A DNA stretch of 64,000 bases, taken from assembly GCA_945860295.1 (NCBI GenBank), contig CAMAQH010000010.1, positions 1-64,000 of the forward strand, written 5' to 3'. The stretch is from Prosthecobacter debontii. Its GTDB lineage: Bacteria > Verrucomicrobiota > Verrucomicrobiia > Verrucomicrobiales > Verrucomicrobiaceae. Below, piece by piece: positions 37,831 through 46,322 of the stretch; position 1 is the stretch's first letter, and every line of letters begins with the position of its first letter. Under the pieces are notes generated by a model. It had not been told where the DNA came from and made no database searches. It worked only from the letters and a program-made list of their open reading frames with translations. Position numbers and translations under genes: made by a program.

Positions 37831-39006
37831 ATGAAACGCCGCCCATTCCTCGCTGCCCTGCCACTTGCCTTTGCCTCTCTGCAAGCCGCTGATAAATCAT
37901 CCAGACTACGTGTGGCAGTGATCGGGCACACGGGTCGCGGTAACTACGGCCATGGCCTGGACACCATGTGGCTACGCATTCCTGAAACCGAAATCGTAGC
38001 TGTCGCCGATACCGATGCCAAAGGACTCGAGGGCGCGCAAAAGAAGCTGTCGGTGAGCCGTGGCTTTGCCGACTACCATCAGATGCTCACGGAGATGAAG
38101 CCGGACATCATCGCTGTCGGCCCGCGTCATCTCGATCAGCATCGCGACATGATCATGGCAGCCGTGAAGGCCGGAGCGCGTGGCATCTATGTGGAGAAAC
38201 CTTTCTGCCGCAGCCTAGAGGAGGCGGATGAAATCATCGCCGCCTGTGACAAGGCGGGCACGAAGCTGGCGGTCGCACATCGCAATCGTCAGCATCCCGT
38301 GCTGCCAGTCATCGCCAAATTGATCGAGGAAGGCCTGATCGGTCGTGTGCTTGAGATGCGCGGGCGCGGCAAGGAAGATCCCCGTGGTGGCTCGCTGGAT
38401 CTCTGGGTGCTAGGCGGTCATGTGATGAACCTGGCCTGCTTCTTCGGTGGCGATCCCGTTTCATGCAGCGCCAGCGTGCTGCAAGAAGGCAAGCTCGTGA
38501 CCAGAGAGCATGTGAAGGAAGGTGACGAAGGCATCGGCCCGCTCGCTGGCAACGAAGTTCATGCCCGTTATGAGCTGAGCAAGGGCATGCAGTTGTTCTT
38601 TGATTCGATCCAGGGTGCCGGTGTTAAAGAGGCAGCCTTTGGTCTGCAAATCATCGGCACCAAGGGCATCATCGACTTCCGTGCCGACACCGAGCCGCTC
38701 GCCCATCTACTGCCGGGCAGTCCTTTCCGTCCCGTCGTCGAGCCTCGCACCTGGGTGCCGATCACCACCGGAGGTGTCGGCAAGCCAGAGCCCATCAAAG
38801 ATCTAGGCAAACTGGTTTCCAGTCACGAAGTCGCCGGACGCGATCTCATCGCCGCCATGCAAGAGAACCGCGCCCCGCTTTGCGATGCCGAGCAGGGCCG
38901 TCAGACCATCGAGTTGATTAGCGCCATCTTTGAATCTCATCGTCTCAACGGGCAACGTGTGACCTTCCCGATGAAGACGCGCGTGAATCCGCTCTCTCTG
39001 CTATGA
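37831..39006 (+). CDS. Gfo/Idh/MocA-family oxidoreductase, exported type
   Basis: 391 residues from the ATG at 37831 (a TTG three codons upstream is also open). An Arg-Arg start with a hydrophobic run (MKRRPFLAALPLAFASLQA) suggests Tat-type or other export. The Rossmann fold starts at LRVAVIGHTGRGNYGHGLD, with VAVADTD as the nucleotide-discriminating strand and the family catalytic stretch GIYVEKPFCRSLEEADEII (EKP). Activity is NAD(P)-dependent oxidation or isomerisation of a sugar or sugar derivative; the substrate is unknown. Its stop overlaps the start of the NagA-like gene (ATGA), pointing to an amino-sugar-related job. Confidence 0.9.
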   Translation: MKRRPFLAALPLAFASLQAADKSSRLRVAVIGHTGRGNYGHGLDTMWLRIPETEIVAVADTDAKGLEGAQKKLSVSRGFADYHQMLTEMKPDIIAVGPRHLDQHRDMIMAAVKAGARGIYVEKPFCRSLEEADEIIAACDKAGTKLAVAHRNRQHPVLPVIAKLIEEGLIGRVLEMRGRGKEDPRGGSLDLWVLGGHVMNLACFFGGDPVSCSASVLQEGKLVTREHVKEGDEGIGPLAGNEVHARYELSKGMQLFFDSIQGAGVKEAAFGLQIIGTKGIIDFRADTEPLAHLLPGSPFRPVVEPRTWVPITTGGVGKPEPIKDLGKLVSSHEVAGRDLIAAMQENRAPLCDAEQGRQTIELISAIFESHRLNGQRVTFPMKTRVNPLSLL

Positions 39007-40199
39007 CCCCACCACCCGCCCTTATCATCGAGAACGGCACGATCATTCTGCCGGATCGACTCATCGAGAAGGCTAGTCTTATCTGCGAAGGCGGTCGAAT
39101 CACCGCACTTGGTAAACGCGTGAAACGCCCTCTGGACGCGCAGATCATCGACGCGCGTGGCAGCTACATCAGTCCCGGATTCATCGACATTCATGTTCAC
39201 GGCGGAGCGGGAGCGGACTTCATGGATGGCAGTGCCGAAGCGGTGCGCACAGCTTTGAAAGCCCATGCCCGGCATGGCACCACGAGCATCTTTCCCACCA
39301 CGACCACAGGCAGCCCGGAACAGATCACCGCGATGCTCTCCACCTGCCGCGAGGTGCGTGATTCATGGGAGCCCGAGCAAGGTGCGCGCATCGCAGGTGT
39401 GCATGTCTATGGCCCCTATTTCGCCGAGGACAAAGTCGGCTGTCACTCCCAGTCAGGCCGCCGCGAGCCGAGTGCGGAGGAATATGCCGCTTGGTTCCGC
39501 GATGACCTCGTTCGCATCGCCACGTGTGCTGCGGAGTTGCCGGGAGCACTCGATTTCTATCGTGCTGCAAAGAAGAAACGCTGCCTCATCACCTGCGGAC
39601 ACTCGAATGCCAACTGGGCAGAGATGGCGCAGGCCTTTCGCGCCGGAATGCGGCATGTCGATCACTTCTGGTGCGCGATGAGCAGCGTCGTTTCATTACG
39701 CAATCGCTTTGGCACGCCCATGCAGGCCAGCATGGAGCAGTTCGTGCTCGCCACGGCAGATATGAGCACGGAAGTCATCGCCGATGGCCTCCACCTCTCG
39801 CCAGAGCTTCTCGACTTCGCCTTTCGCATGAAAGGAGCAGCACGACTTTGTCTCGTGACCGATAGCAATCGCGCGCTCGACATGCCGCCCGGTCGCTATC
39901 GTTTTGGCTCGGCCAAAGATGGCTCATGGTTTGAGAGTGATGGTCTGGTTGGCCGCTCAGGTGGCAGCCTCGCCAGTGCCATCGTTGGTATGGATCACAT
40001 GATGAGACACATGCACCGCAGCACCTCAGCCGCGTTGCCTGAATCTGTCCGCATGGCCAGCCTCACTCCGGCGGAGCGCACCGGCATTGCCAGTCAGACA
40101 GGCAGTTTGGAGATTGGCAAACGAGCGGACGTGCTGGTGCTCAGTAAGCGGTTGGAAGTGAAGCGCACCATCATCGGCGGTGTCGAGGTGGTGTGCTGA
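39003..40199 (+). CDS. N-acetylglucosamine-6-phosphate deacetylase-like amidohydrolase
   Basis: 398 residues of the NagA branch of the amidohydrolase superfamily. The HxH pair is H64/H66 in GFIDIHVHGGAGADFMDG. Further hallmarks are HGTTSIFPTTTT, CGHSNA (H200), HVDHFWCAMSS (H221), VIADGLHLSPELL and VTDSN with the catalytic Asp at D287. In canonical NagA a Glu in the (L)EGP(F/W) motif ligates the metal; here the equivalent stretch is GVHVYGPYFAED with Tyr136 at that place. Deacetylation of an N-acetyl sugar phosphate is the default inference, but the metal site is altered. It is translationally coupled to the upstream oxidoreductase by a 4-bp overlap. Confidence 0.85.
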   Translation: MTPPPALIIENGTIILPDRLIEKASLICEGGRITALGKRVKRPLDAQIIDARGSYISPGFIDIHVHGGAGADFMDGSAEAVRTALKAHARHGTTSIFPTTTTGSPEQITAMLSTCREVRDSWEPEQGARIAGVHVYGPYFAEDKVGCHSQSGRREPSAEEYAAWFRDDLVRIATCAAELPGALDFYRAAKKKRCLITCGHSNANWAEMAQAFRAGMRHVDHFWCAMSSVVSLRNRFGTPMQASMEQFVLATADMSTEVIADGLHLSPELLDFAFRMKGAARLCLVTDSNRALDMPPGRYRFGSAKDGSWFESDGLVGRSGGSLASAIVGMDHMMRHMHRSTSAALPESVRMASLTPAERTGIASQTGSLEIGKRADVLVLSKRLEVKRTIIGGVEVVC

Positions 40200-40451
40200 T
40201 TACTCACCGCGCTTCTTTTCACTCCGCAGCGAGTCTTTGAGACTGATGAAATCGGACAGCAGGAAGATCACCGTGAAGAAGGCCAGGATGACCTCCATCA
40301 TCGTCACGATTTTCGCCGGGATGCTCTGTGGTGTCACGTCACCAAAGCCGAAGAAGGAGAAGTTCAGAACGCTGAAGAAGAAGCACTCGAACAGGATCTC
40401 CGCCTGATTCCAGAACTCCTGAAAGGCGCTGAAGCTGCTCTTGAAGTCAGC
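40200..40451 (-). pseudogene. 5'-truncated potassium-channel (Ion_trans_2) gene relic
   Basis: An open stretch of 83 codons on the minus strand, bounded upstream by an in-frame TAA at 40452-40454 and lacking any usable ATG, GTG or TTG before the pore. It reads FKSSFSAFQEFWNQAEILF, then a pore loop FFFSVLNFSFFGFGDVTPQS, then a second membrane helix VILAFFTVIFLLSDFISL and a basic tail ending in RSEKKRGE. GFGD is in the place of the usual TVGYGD selectivity filter. A first transmembrane helix, required in two-TM channels, is missing. The stop codon directly abuts the stop of the NagA-like gene. It is probably a broken remnant of a small ligand-independent K+ channel. Confidence 0.65.
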
Positions 40452-40470
40452 TTACCCCACAAAAACTAAC

Positions 40471-40494
40471 AGGGCGGACCACTCGGTCCGCCCT
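40471..40494. terminator. Strong intrinsic terminator hairpin
   Basis: A perfect 10-bp stem AGGGCGGACC/GGTCCGCCCT with a 4-base loop. On the minus strand it is followed by GTTAGTTTTT and on the plus strand by GAAGTTTT, so it could work in both directions: for the minus-strand PH-domain gene and for the plus-strand NagA-like unit. Confidence 0.75.
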
Positions 40495-40682
40495 GAAGTT
40501 TTCGAAGGATGCCAACAGCCAAGAAGGTCAACCCACTATCTGAAAGTCTCGGTCAGGTGCCCCTTGGGCGCTTCCCTTACCTGCGAGCAATGTGCCACAG
40601 CCGCGAAACGATGTGTCAGCCACCGGTAAGTGAGTTGTAAGGCGTTTGTCAGATGACAAAAAAGGCAGCGAATGATCTCCGC

Positions 40683-41147
40683 TCAGGCCTTGGAATTTTG
40701 TATCCGCAACTCCGCGATCAAGGCTGCCGGATCGGCGACGCTGAGCATGAGCGTGTAGCCTTCGGTCGTCGGGATGCGCACGATGCGTGTGCGGTCGGTG
40801 ACGTAGATCAGTGCTTTCGTTCCGTTGCGTAGTTTGAACCATCCAGCGGAGTAACCAGGCAGTCCGGTGCCCATGGTGCGCCATTTCGGCTGGTGATCTT
40901 TGTCGGTGTTGAGGTTGGTGACCACCGCCTCGTCGAGTTTAAGCAATTTGAGCGGGATCAGGCGACCATAGAGATCGCCTCGGAGATGCAGGCCTTCCCG
41001 TGAGACGGTGAACGTGGCATGCTGCATGGACCAAGCCAGCCAGATCATCAGCACAAGGACGCTCACCAACACGAGACTGATGATGGCAAAGAACCACAGC
41101 GACTTGCTCGCGGCGGGGATCATAGGAAAGACGGTGGTGGGGGACAT
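40683..41147 (-). CDS. Membrane-anchored bacterial PH-domain protein
   Basis: 154 residues. One hydrophobic segment lies near residues 17-40 (LWFFAIISLVLVSVLVLMIWLAW). It is followed by a small beta-rich domain: HATFTVSREGLHLRGDLYGRLIPLKLLKL, KWRTMGTGLPGYSAGWFKLRNGTKALIYVTDRTRIVRIPTTEGYTLMLSVADPAALI. The pattern of a short strand pair, RIPL, GYxxGWFKL and a final phrase ending in DPxxLI is that of bacterial PH-like (bPH_10/DUF3093-like) domains. Function is unknown. It lies just downstream (41 bp) of the SRPBCC membrane-protein gene and is likely co-transcribed with it. Confidence 0.7.
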   Translation of the reverse strand: MSPTTVFPMIPAASKSLWFFAIISLVLVSVLVLMIWLAWSMQHATFTVSREGLHLRGDLYGRLIPLKLLKLDEAVVTNLNTDKDHQPKWRTMGTGLPGYSAGWFKLRNGTKALIYVTDRTRIVRIPTTEGYTLMLSVADPAALIAELRIQNSKA

Positions 41148-41187
41148 GTGGAAGAATGACGAAATCCGAATGAAGAATGACGAATGG

Positions 41188-42180
41188 CTACTTGTTGGAG
41201 GAAGTATTTGGCGATGATTTTTCAGCCAGTGCTTTGATGTGGGTCAGTACTCTTTGGTGTATCTGTGAAACGGCATGGCGTGTCACAGGAGCCCAGTACC
41301 ACTGAGGCCAAAGGTCGTGGAGGAACCAACTTGTGCCTTCGATGCGCGTTCTGCCGCCCGGAAGAGCAAACAAGACAAACCGGCCACGCTTCGCTTTAAA
41401 GTAACCTTCAAGGTGTGGCGCTTCGACTTGGCCAAAGGGATTACTTTCAACCATGGTTGGAGGCGTTTCGAGAACATCGAACTCCAGCCTTTTCCCAGGT
41501 TCCCATGCGGTGACGACTTCAGGCATGGTACCAGTGGAAACAATGCAGCGTCTGGTGGCACCCACTCCCGCTCCGTCGATCTCAGAGGCGATGGGATAGG
41601 CAACGCCGCTGGCTAGCCATCCAGTGGGAGGCACCTCAATCGGCGGGAAAGAAGGGATGAACTTCCATACGATTTCAGGCGGCCTATTAACCTCTATGAC
41701 AGTGGTGTGTTCGAGCAGAGGTGGAAATGGCGGAGAAGACGCCTCCCATTTCATCGCGAGTGGCAGACAGAGAATGGCGATGCAGTGAAATTGATTCCGC
41801 CGAGCACTGCGCCGAATCAGCGCCTGGATGGTCCATGCAATCAAGATGCCTATCAAAGTCATTCCTGACACCAGCACCGCTGCCATGAGAATGCAGACGA
41901 ATCCTTCGATCTTGCAAAAGAGCAACCAACCCGCAGTGAGTACCAAACAGGCAAGCGTGAGCAATAACATCCCGCCCCAGTTCCACTCACGACCATGCTG
42001 ATAGAGAAAAGAAATCAGCAAGCCGATCACCACAGGCACGCCAATGAAGAGAGTGTAGCCATAGTGACGGAAACCATCTGTCGCATACGCAACAGCCATC
42101 GCGGCCATTGTCGATACAATGAAACAGATTAGCCATTCGCCGAGCGGCTTGGGTGATCGGAGACCTGGTTGGCTTGTCAT
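41188..42180 (-). CDS. Membrane protein with C-terminal SRPBCC-like domain
   Basis: 330 residues. The N-terminal half holds about five hydrophobic helices (residues 15-35, 42-60, 70-88, 90-120 and 132-148). The C-terminal half, from about 160, resembles an SRPBCC/polyketide-cyclase START-like domain: HTTVIEVNRPPEIVWKFIPSFPPIEVPPTGWLASG, GVGATRRCIVSTGTMPEVVTAWEPGKRLEFDV, RTRIEGTSWFLHDLWPQWYWAPVTRHAVSQIHQRVL. This order (membrane region plus lipid- or hydrophobic-ligand-binding fold) is known in some PVC and Bacteroidota proteins of unknown role. The start ATG is at 42178-42180, directly against an inverted repeat. Confidence 0.7.
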   Translation of the reverse strand: MTSQPGLRSPKPLGEWLICFIVSTMAAMAVAYATDGFRHYGYTLFIGVPVVIGLLISFLYQHGREWNWGGMLLLTLACLVLTAGWLLFCKIEGFVCILMAAVLVSGMTLIGILIAWTIQALIRRSARRNQFHCIAILCLPLAMKWEASSPPFPPLLEHTTVIEVNRPPEIVWKFIPSFPPIEVPPTGWLASGVAYPIASEIDGAGVGATRRCIVSTGTMPEVVTAWEPGKRLEFDVLETPPTMVESNPFGQVEAPHLEGYFKAKRGRFVLFALPGGRTRIEGTSWFLHDLWPQWYWAPVTRHAVSQIHQRVLTHIKALAEKSSPNTSSNK

Positions 42181-42218
42181 AAAATGTCTCTAATTAGAGC
42201 CTGATTAGAGACATTTTA
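42180..42218. promoter_or_regulatory. 15-bp AT-rich inverted repeat at the start of the SRPBCC gene
   Basis: TAAAATGTCTCTAAT and ATTAGAGACATTTTA are perfectly complementary across a 9-base spacer. The left arm touches the start codon of the minus-strand SRPBCC gene and the right arm lies about 70 bp downstream of the aconitase stop. It could be an operator, a terminator of the aconitase transcript, or both. ATTAGAG also repeats directly inside it (42193-42199 and 42204-42210). Confidence 0.65.
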
Positions 42219-42288
42219 GATAGATGGGCAAGCTCCCCGTGCTTTTGAACTTCAATGAAGGGATGCGGGTGAGGGTACCCGCGCTCCA

Positions 42289-45090
42289 TCACGCATTCGC
42301 ACGCAAAATCTGCGCGAGCACATACGGCAGGATGCCGCCGGCGCGGTAGTAGTCGATTTCGACGGGGGTGTCGATGCGGACGATGACGGGGATGTCGAGG
42401 GTGCTGCCGTCGGCATTGTGGACGCGGAGGGTGGCTTCGCTCATGGGCTTGAAGTCGTTGGACAGGCCGAGGAGGTCGAAGGTGGCGTCGCTGAGATCCT
42501 TCACTTGGTCGTAGTCGGCCTTGTTCTTGAAGTTGCAGGGCAGGACGCCCATGCCGACGAGGTTGCTGCGATGGATGCGCTCGAAGGACTTCGTGATCAC
42601 GGCTTTGACGCCGAGAAGACGGGTGCCTTTGGCGGCCCAGTCACGACTGCTACCCATGCCGTAGTCTTCACCGCCGAGGATGATGCTTGGCGTGCCGACG
42701 GCTTTGTAGGCCTCCGCAGCGTCGTAGATGCTCATCTCAGTTCCTGCGGGCTGGAGGAGTGTGTCACCGCCTTCTTTGCCGCCGAGCATGAGGTTCTTGA
42801 TGCGGACGTTGGCAAAGGTGCCGCGCGTCATGACGAGGTCGTTACCACGGCGACTTCCAAAGCTGTTGAAGTCGGCCTGCGTAACGCCGTTTTCGAGGAG
42901 GAAGCGGCCTGCGGGGCTGTTCTTCTTGATGGCACCAGCGGGGCTGATGTGATCGGTGGTGACGCTGTCGCCAAAGATGCCGAGCGGTCGTGCTCCGATG
43001 ATCTCGGTGATGTCACCGGGGGTCATGCTGAAGTCAGCGAAGAACGGCGGATGCTGGATGTAGGTGGACTTGCCATCCCACTCGAAGACTTCGCCAATGC
43101 CACCTTGGATCTCGTTCCACTTCGGATTCTGCGAAGCGAAATCGGTGTAGAGTTTGCGGAAGACATCGGGTGAAAGTGCTGACTCCATGGCGTCGCGTAC
43201 TTCTTTGAGTGTGGGCCAGACGTCTTTCAAATAGACGCCGCTGCCGACGACGAGTTCGTCTTTGCTCAAATCAATATCGACGGTGCCAGCGATGGCGTAG
43301 GCGACGACGAGCGGTGGGCTCATGAGGAAGTTTGCCTTGATGCTCTGATGCACACGAGCTTCAAAGTTGCGGTTCCCGGAAAGCACGCTGGCAGCGACGA
43401 TGTCCTCGCTCTTCACGACGTCTTCGATGCCTGGATCAAGAGGCCCGCTGTTGCCGATGCAGGTGGTGCAGCCATAACCAACAGTCTGGAATCCGAGCGT
43501 GTCGAGTTCGACCTGAAGGCCTGTTTTTGTGAGGTAATCTGTCACGACGCGGCTACCTGGGCCGAGGCTGGTTTTGACGGAAGGCTTGACGGTGAGGCCG
43601 AGCGCGTTGGCTTTCTTGGCGAGAAGGCCAGCAGCGAGCATGACGCTCGGATTGCTAGTGTTCGTGCAGCTCGTGATGGCGGCGATGAGGACGCTGCCGT
43701 GGGTGATGACATCTTTTTCTCCACCGCGACTGTCCACGGTGACTTCCCAGAGCGGATAGCCGAGGTCGCTGCTAGGCAGTGTGACGACGCCTTCGTCAGC
43801 TCCGAGCGTGGCGGCAAAGGCGGATCGGTCGGACTCGCCATCAATGCTCGGCGGGAGGTCGAGTTGATCGCTACTGCCGACTTCTTTGATCTTGCCGTAG
43901 CCTTGCGGAACGGGCTTTGAAAGTGTGTCGTTCCAGGAGTCTTTGAGCGCGGCGACGGTGATGCGATCCTGTGGGCGCTTCGGGCCAGCCACGCTGGGTT
44001 CTACGGCGGCGAGGTCGAGCGCGAGTTCGCTGCTGTAGTCGATCTCTCCCTGTTGTGGGATGCCATAGAGGCCCTGTGCGGTGTAGTAGGCTTTGAAGGT
44101 AGCGCACAATTCCTCGCTGCGGCCCGTGCCGCGCAGATAGGCGACGCTTTCGTCATCGATGGGGAAGAAGCCCATCGTGGCACCATACTCAGGGGCCATG
44201 TTAGCAATCGTGGCACGGTCAGGCAGCGGCAGGCTCACGGCACCTGGGCCATAAAATTCGACGAACTTACCGACAACGCCAAACTTGCGCAGCATCTGCG
44301 TGCAATGCAGTGCCAGATCGGTAGCGGTGACGCCTTCTTTGAGTGAGCCAGTGAGGCAGACACCGACGACTTCCGGCACGAGGAAAGTCACAGGCTGACC
44401 GAGCATGCCCGCTTCAGCTTCGATCCCGCCGACACCCCAACCAACGACGCCGAGACCATTGATCATGGTCGTGTGCGAGTCAGTGCCGACTAGTGAATCC
44501 GGGTAATACACGCCATCTTTTTCGAGCACGCCTTTGGCCAGATATTCGAGGTTTACCTGATGCACGATGCCAATGCCTGGAGGCACGACCTTGAATGTAT
44601 CAAAGGCTTGCTCGCCCCATTTGAGGAACTGGTAACGCTCCTTGTTACGCTCAAACTCAAGCGCGAGGTTTTGGTTCAGCGCGTTCTGTGTTCCCGCGAA
44701 ATCAACCTGCACACTGTGATCGACCACAAGATCCACGGGCACCAGCGGCTCGACTATTTTCGGATTGCCGCCGAGTTCCTTCACCTTCGTGCGCATGGCG
44801 GCCAGATCGACCAGCAGCGGCACGCCTGTGAAATCCTGGAGCACAATGCGGGCGACGGTGAATGGGATCTCATACTCACCGGGTGATTTTGCATTCCAGT
44901 TGGCGAGATTTTTGACATCAGTGTCAGTGACCTTTTTGCCGTCCAGATTGCGCAGCAGGGATTCGAGCACGATGCGGATCGAAACGGGCAGGCGCGAGAT
45001 TTTGCCAATGCCTGCTTTTTCGAGTTCGGGCAGGGAGTAGAATTTGCCAATGGAGCCGGAGCCGGTGGTGAAGGTCTGAGGGGTATTCAT
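42289..45090 (-). CDS. acnA: Aconitate hydratase (AcnA type)
   Basis: 933 residues from the ATG at 45088-45090 ([25 protein letters not shown]); an upstream in-frame GTG is less likely. It isomerises citrate to isocitrate in the TCA cycle. Aconitase A hallmarks: [55 protein letters not shown], the Cys of [11 protein letters not shown] and the pair in [13 protein letters not shown] that hold the 4Fe-4S cluster, [10 protein letters not shown], and the swivelling domain [23 protein letters not shown] with [16 protein letters not shown]. The length fits the AcnA/IRP1 branch. An AcnB is not seen in the window. Confidence 0.97.
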   Translation of the reverse strand: MNTPQTFTTGSGSIGKFYSLPELEKAGIGKISRLPVSIRIVLESLLRNLDGKKVTDTDVKNLANWNAKSPGEYEIPFTVARIVLQDFTGVPLLVDLAAMRTKVKELGGNPKIVEPLVPVDLVVDHSVQVDFAGTQNALNQNLALEFERNKERYQFLKWGEQAFDTFKVVPPGIGIVHQVNLEYLAKGVLEKDGVYYPDSLVGTDSHTTMINGLGVVGWGVGGIEAEAGMLGQPVTFLVPEVVGVCLTGSLKEGVTATDLALHCTQMLRKFGVVGKFVEFYGPGAVSLPLPDRATIANMAPEYGATMGFFPIDDESVAYLRGTGRSEELCATFKAYYTAQGLYGIPQQGEIDYSSELALDLAAVEPSVAGPKRPQDRITVAALKDSWNDTLSKPVPQGYGKIKEVGSSDQLDLPPSIDGESDRSAFAATLGADEGVVTLPSSDLGYPLWEVTVDSRGGEKDVITHGSVLIAAITSCTNTSNPSVMLAAGLLAKKANALGLTVKPSVKTSLGPGSRVVTDYLTKTGLQVELDTLGFQTVGYGCTTCIGNSGPLDPGIEDVVKSEDIVAASVLSGNRNFEARVHQSIKANFLMSPPLVVAYAIAGTVDIDLSKDELVVGSGVYLKDVWPTLKEVRDAMESALSPDVFRKLYTDFASQNPKWNEIQGGIGEVFEWDGKSTYIQHPPFFADFSMTPGDITEIIGARPLGIFGDSVTTDHISPAGAIKKNSPAGRFLLENGVTQADFNSFGSRRGNDLVMTRGTFANVRIKNLMLGGKEGGDTLLQPAGTEMSIYDAAEAYKAVGTPSIILGGEDYGMGSSRDWAAKGTRLLGVKAVITKSFERIHRSNLVGMGVLPCNFKNKADYDQVKDLSDATFDLLGLSNDFKPMSEATLRVHNADGSTLDIPVIVRIDTPVEIDYYRAGGILPYVLAQILRANA

Positions 45091-45201
45091 GAGAGCGTAA
45101 AGCGCGGAAGGGAATAGCGAGCGTAGCACGATTGACACCAATTTTTTCACGTTTCCGAGGATACGCCCTGCCTTTGTGAGTGTCACGACTCCAGCCTGAT
45201 C

Positions 45202-45231
45202 AAAAAGGGCGCATTCGAAAACGAATGCGCC
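45202..45231 (-). terminator. Intrinsic terminator for the minus strand
   Basis: A perfect 10-bp stem GGCGCATTCG/CGAATGCGCC with a 4-base loop. On the minus strand it is followed by CTTTTTG. It sits about 20 bp after the stop of the small zinc-ribbon-like gene, matching its 3' end and supporting that gene. Confidence 0.8.
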
Positions 45232-45253
45232 TCACTTTGAGGAAAGACTCTCT

Positions 45254-45445
45254 TCATTCGGTCATTTTCACGACCCGATACCAAGAAACTTTGCCACAGG
45301 CAGGGCTGCCCCCGATATCCCAGATGGAGCGCTGATGGTCGCAGTCACGGCAGACCATCCATTGACGGGAATCGGCCTCCATGCTGCGTGCCCATGAAGC
45401 AGGAAAAAACCAAGTGAAGAACTTTTGGATCGGACTCACACACAC
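45254..45445 (-). CDS. Small zinc-ribbon-like conserved protein
   Basis: 63 residues, starting at the ATG at 45443-45445. The layout FFPASWARSMEADSRQWMVCRDCDHQRSIWDIGG...CGKVSWYRV resembles a family of short bacterial proteins with SMEAESRxWMVxCxCGHERSxWxxGG and a second CPxCG(K/R) knuckle. The first pair is C-x-x-C (CRDC) but the second knuckle has only one Cys (PACGK), so metal binding is uncertain. A good terminator follows directly. It lies 44 bp downstream of the DUF3313-like lipoprotein gene on the same strand. An internal Met at residue 22 is an alternative start. Confidence 0.6.
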   Translation of the reverse strand: MCVSPIQKFFTWFFPASWARSMEADSRQWMVCRDCDHQRSIWDIGGSPACGKVSWYRVVKMTE

Positions 45446-45489
45446 ATTCCACCCAAAGAATTACTGCATGGGCGAGCCTCAAATGACCA

Positions 45490-46263
45490 CTACCAAAGCT
45501 TGAATGTCGCAGGTGGGCCGTCTTTGACAGGAACTTTGCCCTGAGTGCGAATGACTGCCTCGATTTGCATGGCCCATTCCCGCACAGCCTTACGGAAGAA
45601 GCTGTAATTCGTGTAGTCGTGGTAATAGAAAATGATGCCAGAACGATTTTGCTCGGCATCGGCAAACTCATAAAGCGTCTGCTTGGTGCCTTCATCCCGC
45701 AGTCGGCCCTCAATGGCCATATTGCCCTTGAGTTTCGTGGACATCATGGTCTCAGCCCCCGGCCAAAGGAGGATATTAATGCCCTTACGCATGAGTCCGC
45801 CCGAAATAGGATTGGGATTGAGCTCCACGATATTAAGTTCGAGCACTAGCGTGCTCTTGTCTGTTACATCGACCACTAGATGTCGAGGCTCTCCTACATG
45901 ATGATCGAATGCATGCTTGATCTCGCTTTCGAGATAACTAGCCAGCTTATGGGCGTTTTTTTGACGTGATTTCTCGCGTATCTCGATTTTTGAAAGCGTG
46001 CGAGTCATCGGGCGCAGATGGTTCATGGTGACGGGAGCGATCTGGATGCGAGTTCGCTTTGCTACCTCTACCCAAACCTTGTCATCAGGGTTCTTCCACT
46101 CACATAAAAAAGGTGAGACGGCAGCGTCGGTTTTTTTCATCTCCGAGCCATGCTGGAGAAAGGGCGAGGGCTCAGCAGGAAAGGCTTTGATCAGCCTCTG
46201 CGCCGAGCGGCAGGACGTGAAGGTGCAGGCAATGAAGACTATGAGAAGGAGCTGGCCAGACAT
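45490..46263 (-). CDS. DUF3313-like lipoprotein
   Basis: 257 residues from the ATG at 46261-46263 (MSGQLLLIVFIACTFTSC), which exposes a lipobox FTSC with Cys18; the 17-codon longer frame spoils the signal. The mature part matches the DUF3313 pattern: LVVDVTDKSTLVLELNIVELNPNPISGG, then GNMAIEGRLRDEGTKQTLYEFADAEQ, and a final REWAMQIEAVI. DUF3313 proteins are envelope lipoproteins of unknown function. The next gene upstream (46323) ends 59 bp away. Confidence 0.75.
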   Translation of the reverse strand: MSGQLLLIVFIACTFTSCRSAQRLIKAFPAEPSPFLQHGSEMKKTDAAVSPFLCEWKNPDDKVWVEVAKRTRIQIAPVTMNHLRPMTRTLSKIEIREKSRQKNAHKLASYLESEIKHAFDHHVGEPRHLVVDVTDKSTLVLELNIVELNPNPISGGLMRKGINILLWPGAETMMSTKLKGNMAIEGRLRDEGTKQTLYEFADAEQNRSGIIFYYHDYTNYSFFRKAVREWAMQIEAVIRTQGKVPVKDGPPATFKLW

Positions 46264-46322
46264 CGGAAAAAATATCGAGTCTAGTTCGCGGAGATCATTC
46301 AGATCGGCAATCAAAAATCATG

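Noticed and set aside
42418-43173. Plus-strand frame opposite aconitase
   Set aside because: Acidic low-complexity translation typical of an antisense shadow; aconitase motifs run through the whole region.
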